Shown: positions 9,274-18,134 of the stretch, one piece after another
Layout of the letters: each line of letters starts with the position of its first letter
How positions within the stretch are numbered: position 1 is the first letter of the stretch
Source of the DNA: Tistlia consotensis USBA 355
GTDB lineage: Bacteria; Pseudomonadota; Alphaproteobacteria; Kiloniellales; DSM-21159
Direction: 5' to 3'
Length of the DNA stretch: 64,000 bases
NCBI RefSeq assembly: GCF_900177295.1
Contig: NZ_FWZX01000011.1
Location: 62,001-126,000 of the forward strand
Notes under the pieces: model-generated
Databases searched by the model: none
What the model was told of the DNA's origin: nothing
What the model saw: only the letters and a program-made list of their open reading frames with translations
Made by a program: the position numbers and the translations under genes

Positions 9274-10488
9274 ATGGCTCCTGTCAGTACCATTTCCTGC
9301 TTGCTGGCGGCGGTGCTGGCGATCCTCTGTCTCGCGGCGAGCGGCGAGGCGGCCCAGCCGCCTTTGCGCTCCCAGGCCGAGATCGAGGCCTACGTCTCGA
9401 GCCACGCCAGCGACCTCCAGGACCAGCTGCAGGACTACAACCGCGAGCACGGCCTGGTCCGCGGCGTGACCACCGGCCTGACCAAGGTGCTGTCCGCCTT
9501 CTGGACCCTGCAGCGTTTCGACGGCGACCGGGTCTTCCTGATCGGACGCATCACGGCCGGCAAGGCCGCCTGGGACGCCACGCTGGGGCGCCTGCTCTTC
9601 GAGTTCCAGTGGCAGGGCGGCGAGCTGAAGCTGGTCGGCCACGGCAAGCCGCCGGCCAGGCAGCCGGGCGTCGTCGACGACGACGGCCGCGGCGGCCAGC
9701 GTTGCGTCTACAACTACTTCGCCCCCAATCCCTGTCTCGACACGGCCAGGCGCTGGACCGAGTTCTCCGAGATCTACGGCCTGCCGAAGAACCGGGAGAG
9801 CGCGGAGATCTTCGAGGCCTTCGCCCAGGAGGACGTGCGCATCGGCGAGCGTCTGCTCGCCTCCGCCCTCGGCGAGCCGCCGCCGGTCACCGAGAGCGTC
9901 TACGAGCTGCAGGCCGAGGTCGATGCCCTCAACCTCGGGCGCTACCAGACCAACATGGAGAATCCCTGCGACCTCGACGCCTACGGAACCAAGCCCTGCC
10001 CCGAGATCGATCGGGTCTACCACAGCTTCATCGCGAGCCACGGCCTGCCGGAAGGGGCGGCGACCGCCCAGATGTTCGCCGCCTATGCCGTCGGCGATTT
10101 CCGGCGCGGCGACACCATCTACGCGCTCGCCAGCAACAAGCCGATCCCGCACTACGACGAGCCGACCACCACGATCGGCCGTGACGCGGCGGTCGCCGGC
10201 CTGCGCCCCGCTTCGCCCGGCGAGGCCGGCGACTGCTCGCTCAATCCCTACGGCGTGCGCCCCTGCCTCGATTCGGTGGCGGCCTGGCAGACCTTCCGGG
10301 CGCGCTACCAGCTCGCCGACACTGCCGAGAGCGCCCGCATCTTCGAGGCCTACGCCGAAGGCGACTTCACGGCCGGCGACCAGCTGTTCGCCCAGGCCAA
10401 GGACGTCTCCGTGGCGCAGCTGCTCGAGGCGGCGGGCGTGCCGAGCGAGAAGCTGGTCATCGAGGTCTACCCGGGGCGCGGCCGATGA
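9274..10488 (+). CDS. Secreted protein with three C-x9-C repeats, unknown function
   Basis: A 404-aa protein beginning with a signal peptide (hydrophobic residues 7-22, likely cleavage near AAA-QPP at 25-30). Residues 30-130 form one domain. Then a unit of about 57 residues occurs three times at 144-200, 232-288 and 321-377. Each unit starts with C-x9-C in which the second cysteine follows proline (C144/C154, C232/C242, C321/C331). Each also holds an aromatic/helical stretch and an IFEAFAQEDVRIGE-like segment. The spacing suits one disulfide per unit in the periplasm. I recognise no family. The stop overlaps the start of the TolA-like gene (ATGA), so the two are co-translated. Confidence 0.85.
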   Translation: MAPVSTISCLLAAVLAILCLAASGEAAQPPLRSQAEIEAYVSSHASDLQDQLQDYNREHGLVRGVTTGLTKVLSAFWTLQRFDGDRVFLIGRITAGKAAWDATLGRLLFEFQWQGGELKLVGHGKPPARQPGVVDDDGRGGQRCVYNYFAPNPCLDTARRWTEFSEIYGLPKNRESAEIFEAFAQEDVRIGERLLASALGEPPPVTESVYELQAEVDALNLGRYQTNMENPCDLDAYGTKPCPEIDRVYHSFIASHGLPEGAATAQMFAAYAVGDFRRGDTIYALASNKPIPHYDEPTTTIGRDAAVAGLRPASPGEAGDCSLNPYGVRPCLDSVAAWQTFRARYQLADTAESARIFEAYAEGDFTAGDQLFAQAKDVSVAQLLEAAGVPSEKLVIEVYPGRGR

Positions 10489-11939
10489 CGCCGGTGCGCC
10501 GCGGCCTGACGCGCCCGTCACGGGCCGGCGGCGACGGCTCCGCCCTGACCGTGGCGCTGGTCGGCTCCCTGGCGATCCACCTCGCGGTCTTCGCGGCGCT
10601 GCTGCGCTTCGCGCCGGACCGGCCGGCGCCCGAACCGCCGGCGGTCGTCGTCGAGCTGGCCATGCTCGCGCCTTCGGAGCCGGCGACGGGCGTCGCGGGG
10701 CAGACGGCAGAAGCCGAGGCGCCGGAGGTGCTGCAGCCCGCTGATGCGCCGGCTGCGGCGGTTTCGCCCGCTGCAGACGCGCCGGCGGACGCTGCCGTCC
10801 CGGTTCCGGCGGACCAGCCGGCCGAGGCCGTAGCCGGCGAGCCGGCGGCGGCACCCGAGGTGGCGGCCGAGGTGGCCGCGTCGATCGGGCCGCCGCCCGA
10901 CGTCACGCCCGACACGCCGATCGAGGCCCTGGAGATGCCTTCGACGGCGCCCGAGGCGCCGGTCGTGGCCGAGCCGGCCGAACCGGCCCGGATCGTGGCT
11001 GGCGAGACGTCGGTCGAGGCTCCCGAGGTGCCTTTGCCGGAGGCGCTGGCCGCGGCCGAGCCGGATCGCGTCGAGGAGAGCCGGCCGGAGCCGACGGCAC
11101 GCGGCGAGTCGGCGCCCTTGCCTGCGGTCGAGCCGGTCGAAGCGCTGGCGCCATCGGCCGAGGCCAGGGTCAGCGAGCCGGTGACGCCGGCCGAGACACC
11201 GTCGGAGGTGGCGGTCGCGGTCGCCGGCTCGGTCGGACCGCCGCCCGCGGTCTCGTCCGACACGCCGGCCGAGGCCGCGGAGGCGCCGCTGACGGTGACG
11301 GAAGCGCTGGCGGCCGTCGAGCCGGAGGCGATCGAGGACAGCCGGCCGGGCGAGGTCGTCGCGGCGGCGCCCGACGCCGCCGTTCCGGCGCAGGAGCTGG
11401 CGCGCGCCGAGAGACCGGCGCCGGCGCCGCCGAAGCCGTCCGACCTGCCGGAGCCGCCGGCTCGGTCCGTGCTCGCCGAGGCTGCCGCGACGGACCAGCC
11501 GCCGCCGGCCGCGGCGACCGCCCGGCCTGCCGCGAAGCGCGCGCCCCGGGGCGCGACCGCTCCCGACTCCCCGGAATCGCTGCTCGCGCGCCTCGACGCG
11601 CTGCGGGACGAGAGTCTGCAGGCCGAGGAGCACCCGGAGCTCTGGGCGGTGATCCGCGCGGTGCGCCGGCAGATCGCCCGCTGCTGGACGGTCGGCAGCG
11701 AGAGCGCGTCGCGCCGCTTCCGGGTCGACATCGACGTCGCCTTCGATACGAAGGGCCAGCTGCTGAAGGCGCTGATCAAGCAGCCCGGCCGCATGGTCTC
11801 GGACGCCGGCTTCAAGGATTTTGCGCTCGCGGCGCGCCAGGCGCTGACCGACTGCAGCCCCTTCGACCTGCCGCGCGAGTCCTACGATCTCTGGCAGCAC
11901 TTCACGATGCGCTTCGTGCCGGTGCGCCGCGCCTCCTAG
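10485..11939 (+). CDS. TolA/TonB-like periplasm-spanning protein
   Basis: This 484-aa protein has a TolA/TonB layout: a short cytoplasmic basic N-terminus, one membrane helix (about residues 20-41), and a 340-residue linker of Pro, Ala, Glu and Val. A folded domain from about 385 contains RRQIARCW, DIDVAFDTKGQL, DCSPFDLP and a final aromatic strand, as in TolA domain III. The linker contains an internal duplication (SIGPPPDVTPDTP and SVGPPPAVSSDTP; ALAAAEPDRVEESRP and ALAAVEPEAIEDSRP). No tolQRB or pal genes are adjacent; its only partner here is the co-translated C-x9-C protein. It is a TolA-like paralogue or an energy-transducing protein of a separate system. Confidence 0.82.
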   Translation: MTPVRRGLTRPSRAGGDGSALTVALVGSLAIHLAVFAALLRFAPDRPAPEPPAVVVELAMLAPSEPATGVAGQTAEAEAPEVLQPADAPAAAVSPAADAPADAAVPVPADQPAEAVAGEPAAAPEVAAEVAASIGPPPDVTPDTPIEALEMPSTAPEAPVVAEPAEPARIVAGETSVEAPEVPLPEALAAAEPDRVEESRPEPTARGESAPLPAVEPVEALAPSAEARVSEPVTPAETPSEVAVAVAGSVGPPPAVSSDTPAEAAEAPLTVTEALAAVEPEAIEDSRPGEVVAAAPDAAVPAQELARAERPAPAPPKPSDLPEPPARSVLAEAAATDQPPPAAATARPAAKRAPRGATAPDSPESLLARLDALRDESLQAEEHPELWAVIRAVRRQIARCWTVGSESASRRFRVDIDVAFDTKGQLLKALIKQPGRMVSDAGFKDFALAARQALTDCSPFDLPRESYDLWQHFTMRFVPVRRAS

Positions 11940-11964
11940 CGGCCGGGCCGCCGGCCGGCCCGGC

Positions 11965-11993
11965 TTGCTCCGGCCCGCCCGCGCCGCTATAAC
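11965..11993 (+). promoter_or_regulatory. sigma70 promoter of efp
   Basis: TTGCTC (11965-11970), a 17-nt spacer and TATAAC (11988-11993) lie 108 nt before efp. The sequence after the -10 (CCGCGCGCCTTC) resembles that at the rpmE and rpmJ promoters. Confidence 0.7.
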
Positions 11994-12101
11994 CCGCGCG
12001 CCTTCTCCCGCTAGCGCGCTGTTGCAGATCCGGCCCCCGCACCCCCACCTGTCGTGCGTCGCCGCTGCCCGGCGCAAGTGAAACCTGCGAGCAAGACCGC
12101 C

Positions 12102-12668
12102 ATGAAGATCAACGGCAACGCCATCCGACCCGGCAACCTCATCGAGCACAACGGCCGCCTCTGGCGCGCCGTCAAGATCCAGCACGTCAAGCCCGGCAAG
12201 GGCGGCGCCTTCCTGCAGGTCGAGCTGAAGGACGTGCGCGACGGCACCAAGCTCAACGAGCGCTTCCGCGCCGCGGACACGGTCGAGCGCGCCCGCATGG
12301 ACGAGGTCCAGTACCAGTTCCTCTTCGCCGAGGGCGACCTGCTGACCTTCATGAACAACGAGACCTACGAGCAGATCACCGTCGCCGCCGACCTGGTCGG
12401 CGAGCCGCTGCCCTTCCTGCGCGAGGGCATGACCGTGACCATGGAGATGTACGAGGACGAGCCGATCTCGGTGTCGCTGCCCGAGACCGTGGTCGAGGAG
12501 ATCGTCGAGGCCGAGCCGGTCGTGAAGGGCCAGACGGCCTCCAGCTCCTACAAGCCGGCGATCCTGGCCAACGGCGTGCGCGTCATGGTGCCGCCGCACG
12601 TCGAATCCGGCACGCGCATCGTCGTCAACACCGCCGACAGCTCCTACGTCGAGCGCGCCAAGGACTAA
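12102..12668 (+). CDS. efp: Elongation factor P
   Basis: A 188-aa three-domain EF-P. The KOW-like first domain carries the loop VKPGKGGAF with the modifiable lysine K33, which contacts the CCA end of P-site tRNA to rescue ribosomes stalled at polyprolines. The second and third domains follow ([10 protein letters not shown], then [16 protein letters not shown]). Several proteins in this window have long proline runs (for example 13781-15346) and would depend on it. The start ATG gives the canonical [12 protein letters not shown]-terminus. suhB follows 57 nt later. Confidence 0.97.
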   Translation: MKINGNAIRPGNLIEHNGRLWRAVKIQHVKPGKGGAFLQVELKDVRDGTKLNERFRAADTVERARMDEVQYQFLFAEGDLLTFMNNETYEQITVAADLVGEPLPFLREGMTVTMEMYEDEPISVSLPETVVEEIVEAEPVVKGQTASSSYKPAILANGVRVMVPPHVESGTRIVVNTADSSYVERAKD

Positions 12669-12725
12669 CAGGAAGGAGAGTCCGGGAGCTCCGGCCGCCC
12701 TGGCGCGCCGGTCCCCGCACGTGTC

Positions 12726-13532
12726 ATGGCAGTCCGTTCCGCTCTGATCAACGTCATGGTCCGCGCCGTCAACCAGGCGGCGCGCGGCCTGAAGCGCGAC
12801 TTCGGCGAGGTCGAGAACCTGCAGGTCTCCAAGAAGGGGCCCGCCGACTTCGTCTCGGCCGCCGACACCAAGGCCGAGCAGGTGCTGCGCAACGAGCTGT
12901 CGCGCGCCCGGCCCGACTACGGCTTCCTGATGGAGGAGTCGGGGGGCACCGACCCGCAGCCCGGCTGCGAGCGGCGCTGGATCGTCGATCCCCTCGACGG
13001 CACCAGCAACTTCCTGCACGGCCTGCCGCACTTCGCCATCTCGATCGGTCTCGCCGAGCGCGACGAGGTGATCGCCGCCGTCGTCTACGATCCGATCAAG
13101 GACGAGCTGTTCTGGGCGGAGAAGGGCGGCGGCGCCTTTCTCAACGACCGCCGCCTGCGCGTCTCGTCGCGGCGCAACCTCTCGGACAGCCTGTTCGCTA
13201 CCGGCATCCCCTTCCTCGGCTCGAAGAAGGACGACGGCGTGTTCCTGCGCGAGCTGACCGCGGTCATGCAGAACTCGGCCGGCGTGCGGCGCTGGGGCGT
13301 CGCCTCGCTGGACCTGGCCTACGTCGCGGCCGGCCGCTTCGACGGCTTCTGGGAGCAGGGCCTGTCACCCTGGGACTTCGCGGGCGGCATCCTGCTGGTG
13401 CGCGAGGCCGGCGGCATCGTCACCGACATCGAGGGCCGCAGCGTCTCGCTCGAGGGCCATACCGTGCTGGCCGCCAACGAGCATCTGCACCGCAGCCTGG
13501 CCAAGCTGGTCGGCGGCGCCCAGAAGCGCTGA
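12726..13532 (+). CDS. suhB: Inositol-1-monophosphatase / SuhB family
   Basis: A 268-aa member of the lithium-sensitive phosphatase superfamily. It has GPADFVSAAD (38-47), the metal-binding EES (70-72) and WIVDPLDGTSNF (85-96, with D88 and D91), and SPWDFAGG near residue 220. It hydrolyses inositol monophosphates; in E. coli SuhB also binds the rRNA transcription antitermination complex. Location directly behind efp fits a translation-linked role, which is inference. Confidence 0.94.
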   Translation: MAVRSALINVMVRAVNQAARGLKRDFGEVENLQVSKKGPADFVSAADTKAEQVLRNELSRARPDYGFLMEESGGTDPQPGCERRWIVDPLDGTSNFLHGLPHFAISIGLAERDEVIAAVVYDPIKDELFWAEKGGGAFLNDRRLRVSSRRNLSDSLFATGIPFLGSKKDDGVFLRELTAVMQNSAGVRRWGVASLDLAYVAAGRFDGFWEQGLSPWDFAGGILLVREAGGIVTDIEGRSVSLEGHTVLAANEHLHRSLAKLVGGAQKR

Positions 13533-13560
13533 GCCGCGCCCGGCAGGCGGCGCGGCGGTG

Positions 13561-13568
13561 TTAACCAT
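13561..13568 (+). promoter_or_regulatory. Candidate CtrA half-site
   Basis: The octamer TTAACCAT matches the CtrA half-motif used in Rhodospirillales-type genomes. It lies 213 nt upstream of the proline-rich OmpA gene, the first of a three-gene cluster. A single octamer is weak evidence. Confidence 0.25.
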
Positions 13569-13780
13569 CGCTCAACGGCTTCGCCGCCATCCTCGCGGGT
13601 GGGCGCCGTCGCTCCGCGGTCCGGGGCCCGAGTTAACGCGCCGTGGCAGCGCCTGCCCGCAAGGCGTCCTGGCGCCACGATCGGGGGGCGTATCGGTCGC
13701 TGGCAAAGCGGTTGTCGCTCACGGCCGATTCGGCCTAGTCTGTCGGCCGTGAATCCGGGGGCGCGAAACGGGGACGCCGC

Positions 13781-15346
13781 GTGACGAATCGGCCGAGGAT
13801 CCAGCTCTTGAGGACCAATCGCCTGACCGGCAGCGCGCACCGCCTCGCCTGGCGCCGGAAGCTGCTCGCCCTCGGCGTCGCTGCGGCAGCGCTGTTCGCG
13901 GCGCCGGCCTGGCAGGACCGCGCCGCCGCGCAGAACCTGGCGCCCAGCGACGTCTACGTCGATCCCAACGTGCTCGGCCAGCTCGGGCCCGGCGCCGCCG
14001 TGCCCTACGGTCAGGTGCCCTACGGCCAGCCCTACACCGCGCCCTATGCGGCGCCCGGCGCCTATCCGGGGTACCAGCCGGCCTATCCGCGCGCGCCCTA
14101 TCCGACGCAGCCGAGCCCCTTCCCGCAGCCGAGCGGACCGCTGCTGTTCCCGCCGCAGCGGGCGCCGAGCTCCGAGTTCGTCGCCCGCGCGCCGGCCTAT
14201 GGCGCCTATCCGGCACCGGGCTACCCGCAGGCCGCCGTCCCGCCCTACGGCCAGCCCTACGCGCAGGCGCCCTATGGACAGGCGCCCTACCAGCAGGCCT
14301 ACGTGCCGCCCTACGGCGCACCCGCCGGCCCCTACCAGGGCGTCCATCCGACACCGCTGCTGCAGCCGCCGGTGATGGCGCGCGCCGCCCAGCCGGCGCC
14401 TCAGGCGCAGGTGGCGACGAGCGTGCCGAACGGCCCGCCGAGCCCGCCGGTCTCGCTGCAGCGGACGACGCCGCCCGAGCCGAGCAGCGGCACCAGCCTG
14501 AGCGAGAGCCGCAGCCTGTCGTCGCCCTCGACGGCGGCGCGCGTCGCGCCTCCGCCTCCGCCTCCGCCGCCGATGATCGCCAGCAGCGAGCGCAGCGCCG
14601 AGGCCGCGCCAACCGAGGCGCCGAGCGGCGCCGGCGCGACGACGGCGCCGAGCGCGACCGCATCGAGCCCGATGAGCTCGAGCAGCATGGCCTCGGGCAG
14701 CCCGGGCTCGGGCAGCCCGGGCTCGGGAAGCACCGGGACCAGCCGCTCGAGCAGTGCCGCGAGCAGGTCGAGCAGCGGCTCGTCGTCGGGCGCCGTGCCG
14801 CCGCCTCCGCCGCCGCCCCCGCCGCCGAGCCCCTCGAGCGCGACGAGCAGCGCCAGCCCGCCGCCGCCACCTCCCGCGGCGGCGCCGAGCAGCACGATGG
14901 CCGAAGCGCCGGCCAAGCCGGAGAGCGAGACCAGGACCGCGACGGCCGAGCCGCCCGCGCCGCCGCCGGCGACCCAGAGCGTGCCCCAGACCCAGACCTC
15001 GGCCCTGCCCCCCGCGACCGAGACGCCCGCCGAACAGCAGCTCGCCCGGCTCGACTTCGCGGCCGAGTCCGACGATCTCAACGCCGACGCCAAGGACCAG
15101 CTGAAGAAGGTCGTCGACTATCTCGAGGCCAATCCGGACGCGCGGATCCAGCTGCTGGCCTACGCCGCCGGCTCGGACAGCGAGGTGCTGAAGGCCCGCC
15201 GCCTGTCGCTGGCGCGCGCGCTCTCGGTCCGCAAGTTCCTGGTCGACGCGGGCATCGGCTCGCGGCGCATGGACGTGCGCGCCCAGGGCAACAAGAGCGG
15301 CGACGGGCCGGCCGACCGTGTCGACATCCTCGCGGCGCGTCGATGA
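13781..15346 (+). CDS. OmpA-like protein with long Pro/Tyr/Gly and poly-Pro linker
   Basis: A 521-aa protein whose N-terminus has a basic stretch followed by a hydrophobic signal (LLALGVAAAALFAAPAW). Residues about 50-190 are built on PYGQ/APYG-type repeats. Next come serine-rich segments and three poly-proline runs, the longest about 11 residues. The last 100 residues form an OmpA-like domain (RRLSLARALSVRKFLVDAGI, then DRVDILAARR) of the kind common in Rhodospirillales. It probably links outer envelope and peptidoglycan. The start is GTG at 13781, with no strong ribosome site. A 5' shift would alter only the signal region. It heads the cluster with the MotA-like and MotB-like genes. Confidence 0.8.
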   Translation: MTNRPRIQLLRTNRLTGSAHRLAWRRKLLALGVAAAALFAAPAWQDRAAAQNLAPSDVYVDPNVLGQLGPGAAVPYGQVPYGQPYTAPYAAPGAYPGYQPAYPRAPYPTQPSPFPQPSGPLLFPPQRAPSSEFVARAPAYGAYPAPGYPQAAVPPYGQPYAQAPYGQAPYQQAYVPPYGAPAGPYQGVHPTPLLQPPVMARAAQPAPQAQVATSVPNGPPSPPVSLQRTTPPEPSSGTSLSESRSLSSPSTAARVAPPPPPPPPMIASSERSAEAAPTEAPSGAGATTAPSATASSPMSSSSMASGSPGSGSPGSGSTGTSRSSSAASRSSSGSSSGAVPPPPPPPPPPSPSSATSSASPPPPPPAAAPSSTMAEAPAKPESETRTATAEPPAPPPATQSVPQTQTSALPPATETPAEQQLARLDFAAESDDLNADAKDQLKKVVDYLEANPDARIQLLAYAAGSDSEVLKARRLSLARALSVRKFLVDAGIGSRRMDVRAQGNKSGDGPADRVDILAARR

Positions 15347-15427
15347 GGCGTCGGGCGGGCCTGACCGGGCCGCCGGCGACGACCCGCGCGGCGCCGCGGG
15401 CCCCGAGGAAGGCAGCGTAGCGTCGAG

Positions 15428-16594
15428 ATGACCCGGCCGCAGACCTACCTGATCCGCATGTCGGTGTTCCTGGTGCTGGTGCTGATCGCCGGCGCCGTGC
15501 TGGCGCCGCGCCTGACCGCGCCGTTCATGGCCAATCCCGTGCTCAACGGCATGATCCTCGGCGTCGCGCTGCTCGGCGTGGTCTACTCCTTCCGCCAGGT
15601 GCTGCTGCTGCGGAGCGAGATCGACTACCTGGAGCGGCTGAAGCAGGAGTCGAGCGGCGGCCTGATCTTCCCCGGCGAGGGCCGGGAGCGGCGCGGGCCG
15701 CACCTGCTCGGCCCGATGGCCAAGATGCTGCGCGAGCGCAAAGGCCGCCTGACCCTCTCGACCCTGTCGATGCGCACCCTGGTCGACGCGATCCGCTCGC
15801 GCATCGACGAGAGCCACGACATCTCGCGCTACCTGGTCGGACTGCTGATCTTCCTCGGCCTGCTCGGCACCTTCTGGGGCCTGGTCGAGACGGTCAACTC
15901 GGTCGGCCAGACGATCGGCAGCCTGGCGACCGCCGGCAGCGACCCGGCGAGCATGTTCCAGCAGCTGCAGACCGGCCTGCAGCGGCCGCTGGGCGGCATG
16001 GGCACGGCCTTCTCCTCGTCGCTGTTCGGGCTGACCGGCTCGCTGGTGCTCGGCTTCCTGGAGCTGCAGGCCGGCCAGGCCCACAACCGCTTCATGAACG
16101 AGCTCGAGGAGTGGCTGTCCGGCATCACCCGCCTCAGCGGCGGCGGCCCGGCGGGCGGCGACAGCGAGGGCGGCTCGGTGCCGGCCTATCTCTCGGCCCT
16201 GCTCGAGCAGACCGCGGACAGCCTGGACGGCCTGCAGCGGACCATCGAGCGCGGCGAGGAGGATCGCCAGGAGGCGAACCGCAACCTGGCGCAGCTGACC
16301 GAGCGCATGAGCCTGATGACCGACCAGATGCGCACCGAGCAGGAGGTGCTGCGCCGCCTGGCCGAGACGCACAGCGCGCTGCGCCCGATCCTGGGCCAGC
16401 TCGCCGAGGCGAACTTCCAGGCCGGCGGCCTGGACGACGCGACCAAGGACCACATCCGCTCGATGAACATGAATCTCGCCCGGATCGCCGGCGAGCTGTC
16501 GGTCAACCGCGACCACACGGTCGAGCAGATCCGCAGCGAGATCCGTCTGCTGGCGCGCACCATCGCCGCCCTGGCGGAGGAAGCGGAGAGCTAG
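15428..16594 (+). CDS. MotA/TolQ/ExbB-like proton-channel protein
   Basis: A 388-aa membrane protein with two N-terminal helices (about residues 9-30 and 38-60), a cytoplasmic loop, then two further helices (about 138-157, LLIFLGLLGTFWGLVETV; and 195-222, GMGTAFSSSLFGLTGSLVLGFLEL). That is the MotA/TolQ arrangement of four helices with a long cytoplasmic segment. The C-terminal 130 residues form a coiled-coil tail. No flagellar genes are nearby. The following OmpA/MotB-like gene starts 27 nt later and is its obvious stator partner. Confidence 0.85.
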   Translation: MTRPQTYLIRMSVFLVLVLIAGAVLAPRLTAPFMANPVLNGMILGVALLGVVYSFRQVLLLRSEIDYLERLKQESSGGLIFPGEGRERRGPHLLGPMAKMLRERKGRLTLSTLSMRTLVDAIRSRIDESHDISRYLVGLLIFLGLLGTFWGLVETVNSVGQTIGSLATAGSDPASMFQQLQTGLQRPLGGMGTAFSSSLFGLTGSLVLGFLELQAGQAHNRFMNELEEWLSGITRLSGGGPAGGDSEGGSVPAYLSALLEQTADSLDGLQRTIERGEEDRQEANRNLAQLTERMSLMTDQMRTEQEVLRRLAETHSALRPILGQLAEANFQAGGLDDATKDHIRSMNMNLARIAGELSVNRDHTVEQIRSEIRLLARTIAALAEEAES

Positions 16595-16621
16595 ATGGCC
16601 CCGCTTCCGGGACGCTAGAGG

Positions 16622-18049
16622 ATGTACACGCTCGGGCGCACCAGCCGGAACCGCAGCGTCAACATCTGGCCGGGCTTCGTCGACGGCCTCTCGACCCTGG
16701 TCATGGTCGTCATCTTCGTGCTCATGGTCTTCATGATCGCGCAGTACTACCTGTCGGTGGCGCTGTCCGGCCGCGACCAGCAGCTCAGCAAGGCGAACCG
16801 CGACCTCGGCGAGGCCAACCAGCTGCTGATCCTGGAGCGCAACGCCAACGCCGACCTGCGCATCAACATCGCCCAGCTGTCGAGCGAGCTGCAGACCTCG
16901 CTGGAGGCGCGCGACGACCTGCAGACGCAGCTGCGCAGCCTGACCGACAAGCGCGACCAGCTGAACGCAGAGCTCGCCGCGGCCTCCCAGGCGCGCGACC
17001 GCCTGGCCAGCCAGCTCGCCGCCCTGCAGAAGCAGGACAAGGGCCAGGAGGGCGACCTGGCCAAGGCGCTGGAGACCGGCGACGCCCTGCGCAACCAGCT
17101 GCAGCAGGTCCAGTCGGTCAACGACGAGCAGGCCAGGAACCTGAAGCAGGCCTATTCGACGATCCAGGCCGACAAGGAGAAGATCGAGGCGCAGCTCGCC
17201 GAGCTGGCGACCCTCAAGGACCTGCGCGACGAGCTCGACTCCGAGCTGGCCAAGCGCCAGAAGGCCCTGGAGGCGCTCGCCGAGCAGTCCAAGGGCCTGA
17301 AGGAGAAGCTGGACAGCAGCGAGCTCGACAAGCAGAAGCTGGCCAGCCAGCTCGAGATCATCGAGAAGCGCCTGTCGACGTCGGAGGACTTCGCCCTCGA
17401 GCAGCAGTCGCTGTCTGAGGAGGCGCGGCGCCAGGTATCGCTGCTCAACGCCCAGCTCGCCTCGCTGCGCCGCCGCCTCGGCGAGCTCAATGCCCTGCTC
17501 GAGGACAGCGAGCACAAGAACGAGACCCAGCAGGCCCAGATCCTCGACCTCGGCAAGCGGCTGAACGCGGCGCTGGCGACTAAGGTCCAGGAGCTGGCCC
17601 GCTATCGCTCGGAGTTCTTCGGCCGGCTGCGCGAGATCCTCGGCGACAACCAGAACATCCGCATCGTCGGCGACCGCTTCGTGTTCCAGGCCGAGGTGCT
17701 GTTCCCGACCGGCTCGGCGACCCTCGAGCCCGAGGGCCGGACCCAGATCGCCGAGCTGGCCGGCCTGCTGCGCGAGGTCGCGGCGAAGATTCCGTCGGAC
17801 ATCGACTGGGTGCTGCGCGTCGACGGCCATACCGACATCCGGCCGATCTCGACCCCGGAGTTCCCGTCGAACTGGGAGCTCTCCTCGGCGCGCGCCATCG
17901 CCGTGGTCAAGGTGCTGATCGACGAAGGCATCCCGCCGAACCGCCTGGTCGCGGCCGGCTTCGGCCAGTACCAGCCGATCGATACCGGCAACAGCGAAGA
18001 GGCCTTCCGCCGCAACCGCCGCATCGAGTTCAAGCTGACCGAGCGCTAG
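16622..18049 (+). CDS. MotB-like protein: membrane anchor, long coiled coil, OmpA peptidoglycan-binding domain
   Basis: A 475-aa protein. Residues 18-45 form one membrane helix opening with WPGFVDGLSTLVMVV, in which D21 occupies the place of the proton-carrying aspartate of MotB/TolR. Residues about 50-340 are an unbroken heptad coiled coil. Residues 350-470 form an OmpA domain with VDGHTDIRPI, WELSSARA and FRRNRRIEFK, which binds peptidoglycan. The coiled coil is far longer than in flagellar MotB, so the wall-binding domain would sit well away from the membrane or act as a rod. Paired with the MotA-like gene. Confidence 0.88.
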   Translation: MYTLGRTSRNRSVNIWPGFVDGLSTLVMVVIFVLMVFMIAQYYLSVALSGRDQQLSKANRDLGEANQLLILERNANADLRINIAQLSSELQTSLEARDDLQTQLRSLTDKRDQLNAELAAASQARDRLASQLAALQKQDKGQEGDLAKALETGDALRNQLQQVQSVNDEQARNLKQAYSTIQADKEKIEAQLAELATLKDLRDELDSELAKRQKALEALAEQSKGLKEKLDSSELDKQKLASQLEIIEKRLSTSEDFALEQQSLSEEARRQVSLLNAQLASLRRRLGELNALLEDSEHKNETQQAQILDLGKRLNAALATKVQELARYRSEFFGRLREILGDNQNIRIVGDRFVFQAEVLFPTGSATLEPEGRTQIAELAGLLREVAAKIPSDIDWVLRVDGHTDIRPISTPEFPSNWELSSARAIAVVKVLIDEGIPPNRLVAAGFGQYQPIDTGNSEEAFRRNRRIEFKLTER

Positions 18050-18070
18050 TCATCGCACTGCGAAAAGAAA

Positions 18071-18087
18071 TTATTGTAAAACGATAA
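18071..18087. promoter_or_regulatory. Candidate operator TTATTGT-AAA-ACGATAA
   Basis: A near-perfect inverted repeat (6 of 7 positions per arm) lies in an AT-rich island in an otherwise GC-rich gap. It is 47 nt upstream of the DUF2975 gene, and TTGTAA within it could serve as a -35. It is the natural site for the HTH protein encoded in the same operon. Confidence 0.5.
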
Positions 18088-18134
18088 ATTCCTGCTAGCG
18101 TCTCGGCTGTCGATCCAGCCGGAGGACCCTGGCC

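Noticed and set aside
15428-18049. Zorya defence system, suggested by adjacent MotA-like and MotB-like genes
   Set aside because: There is no ZorC, ZorD or ZorE-like gene, and the neighbours are housekeeping genes. The MotB-like protein has a long coiled coil and belongs with an OmpA protein, so an envelope function is more likely.
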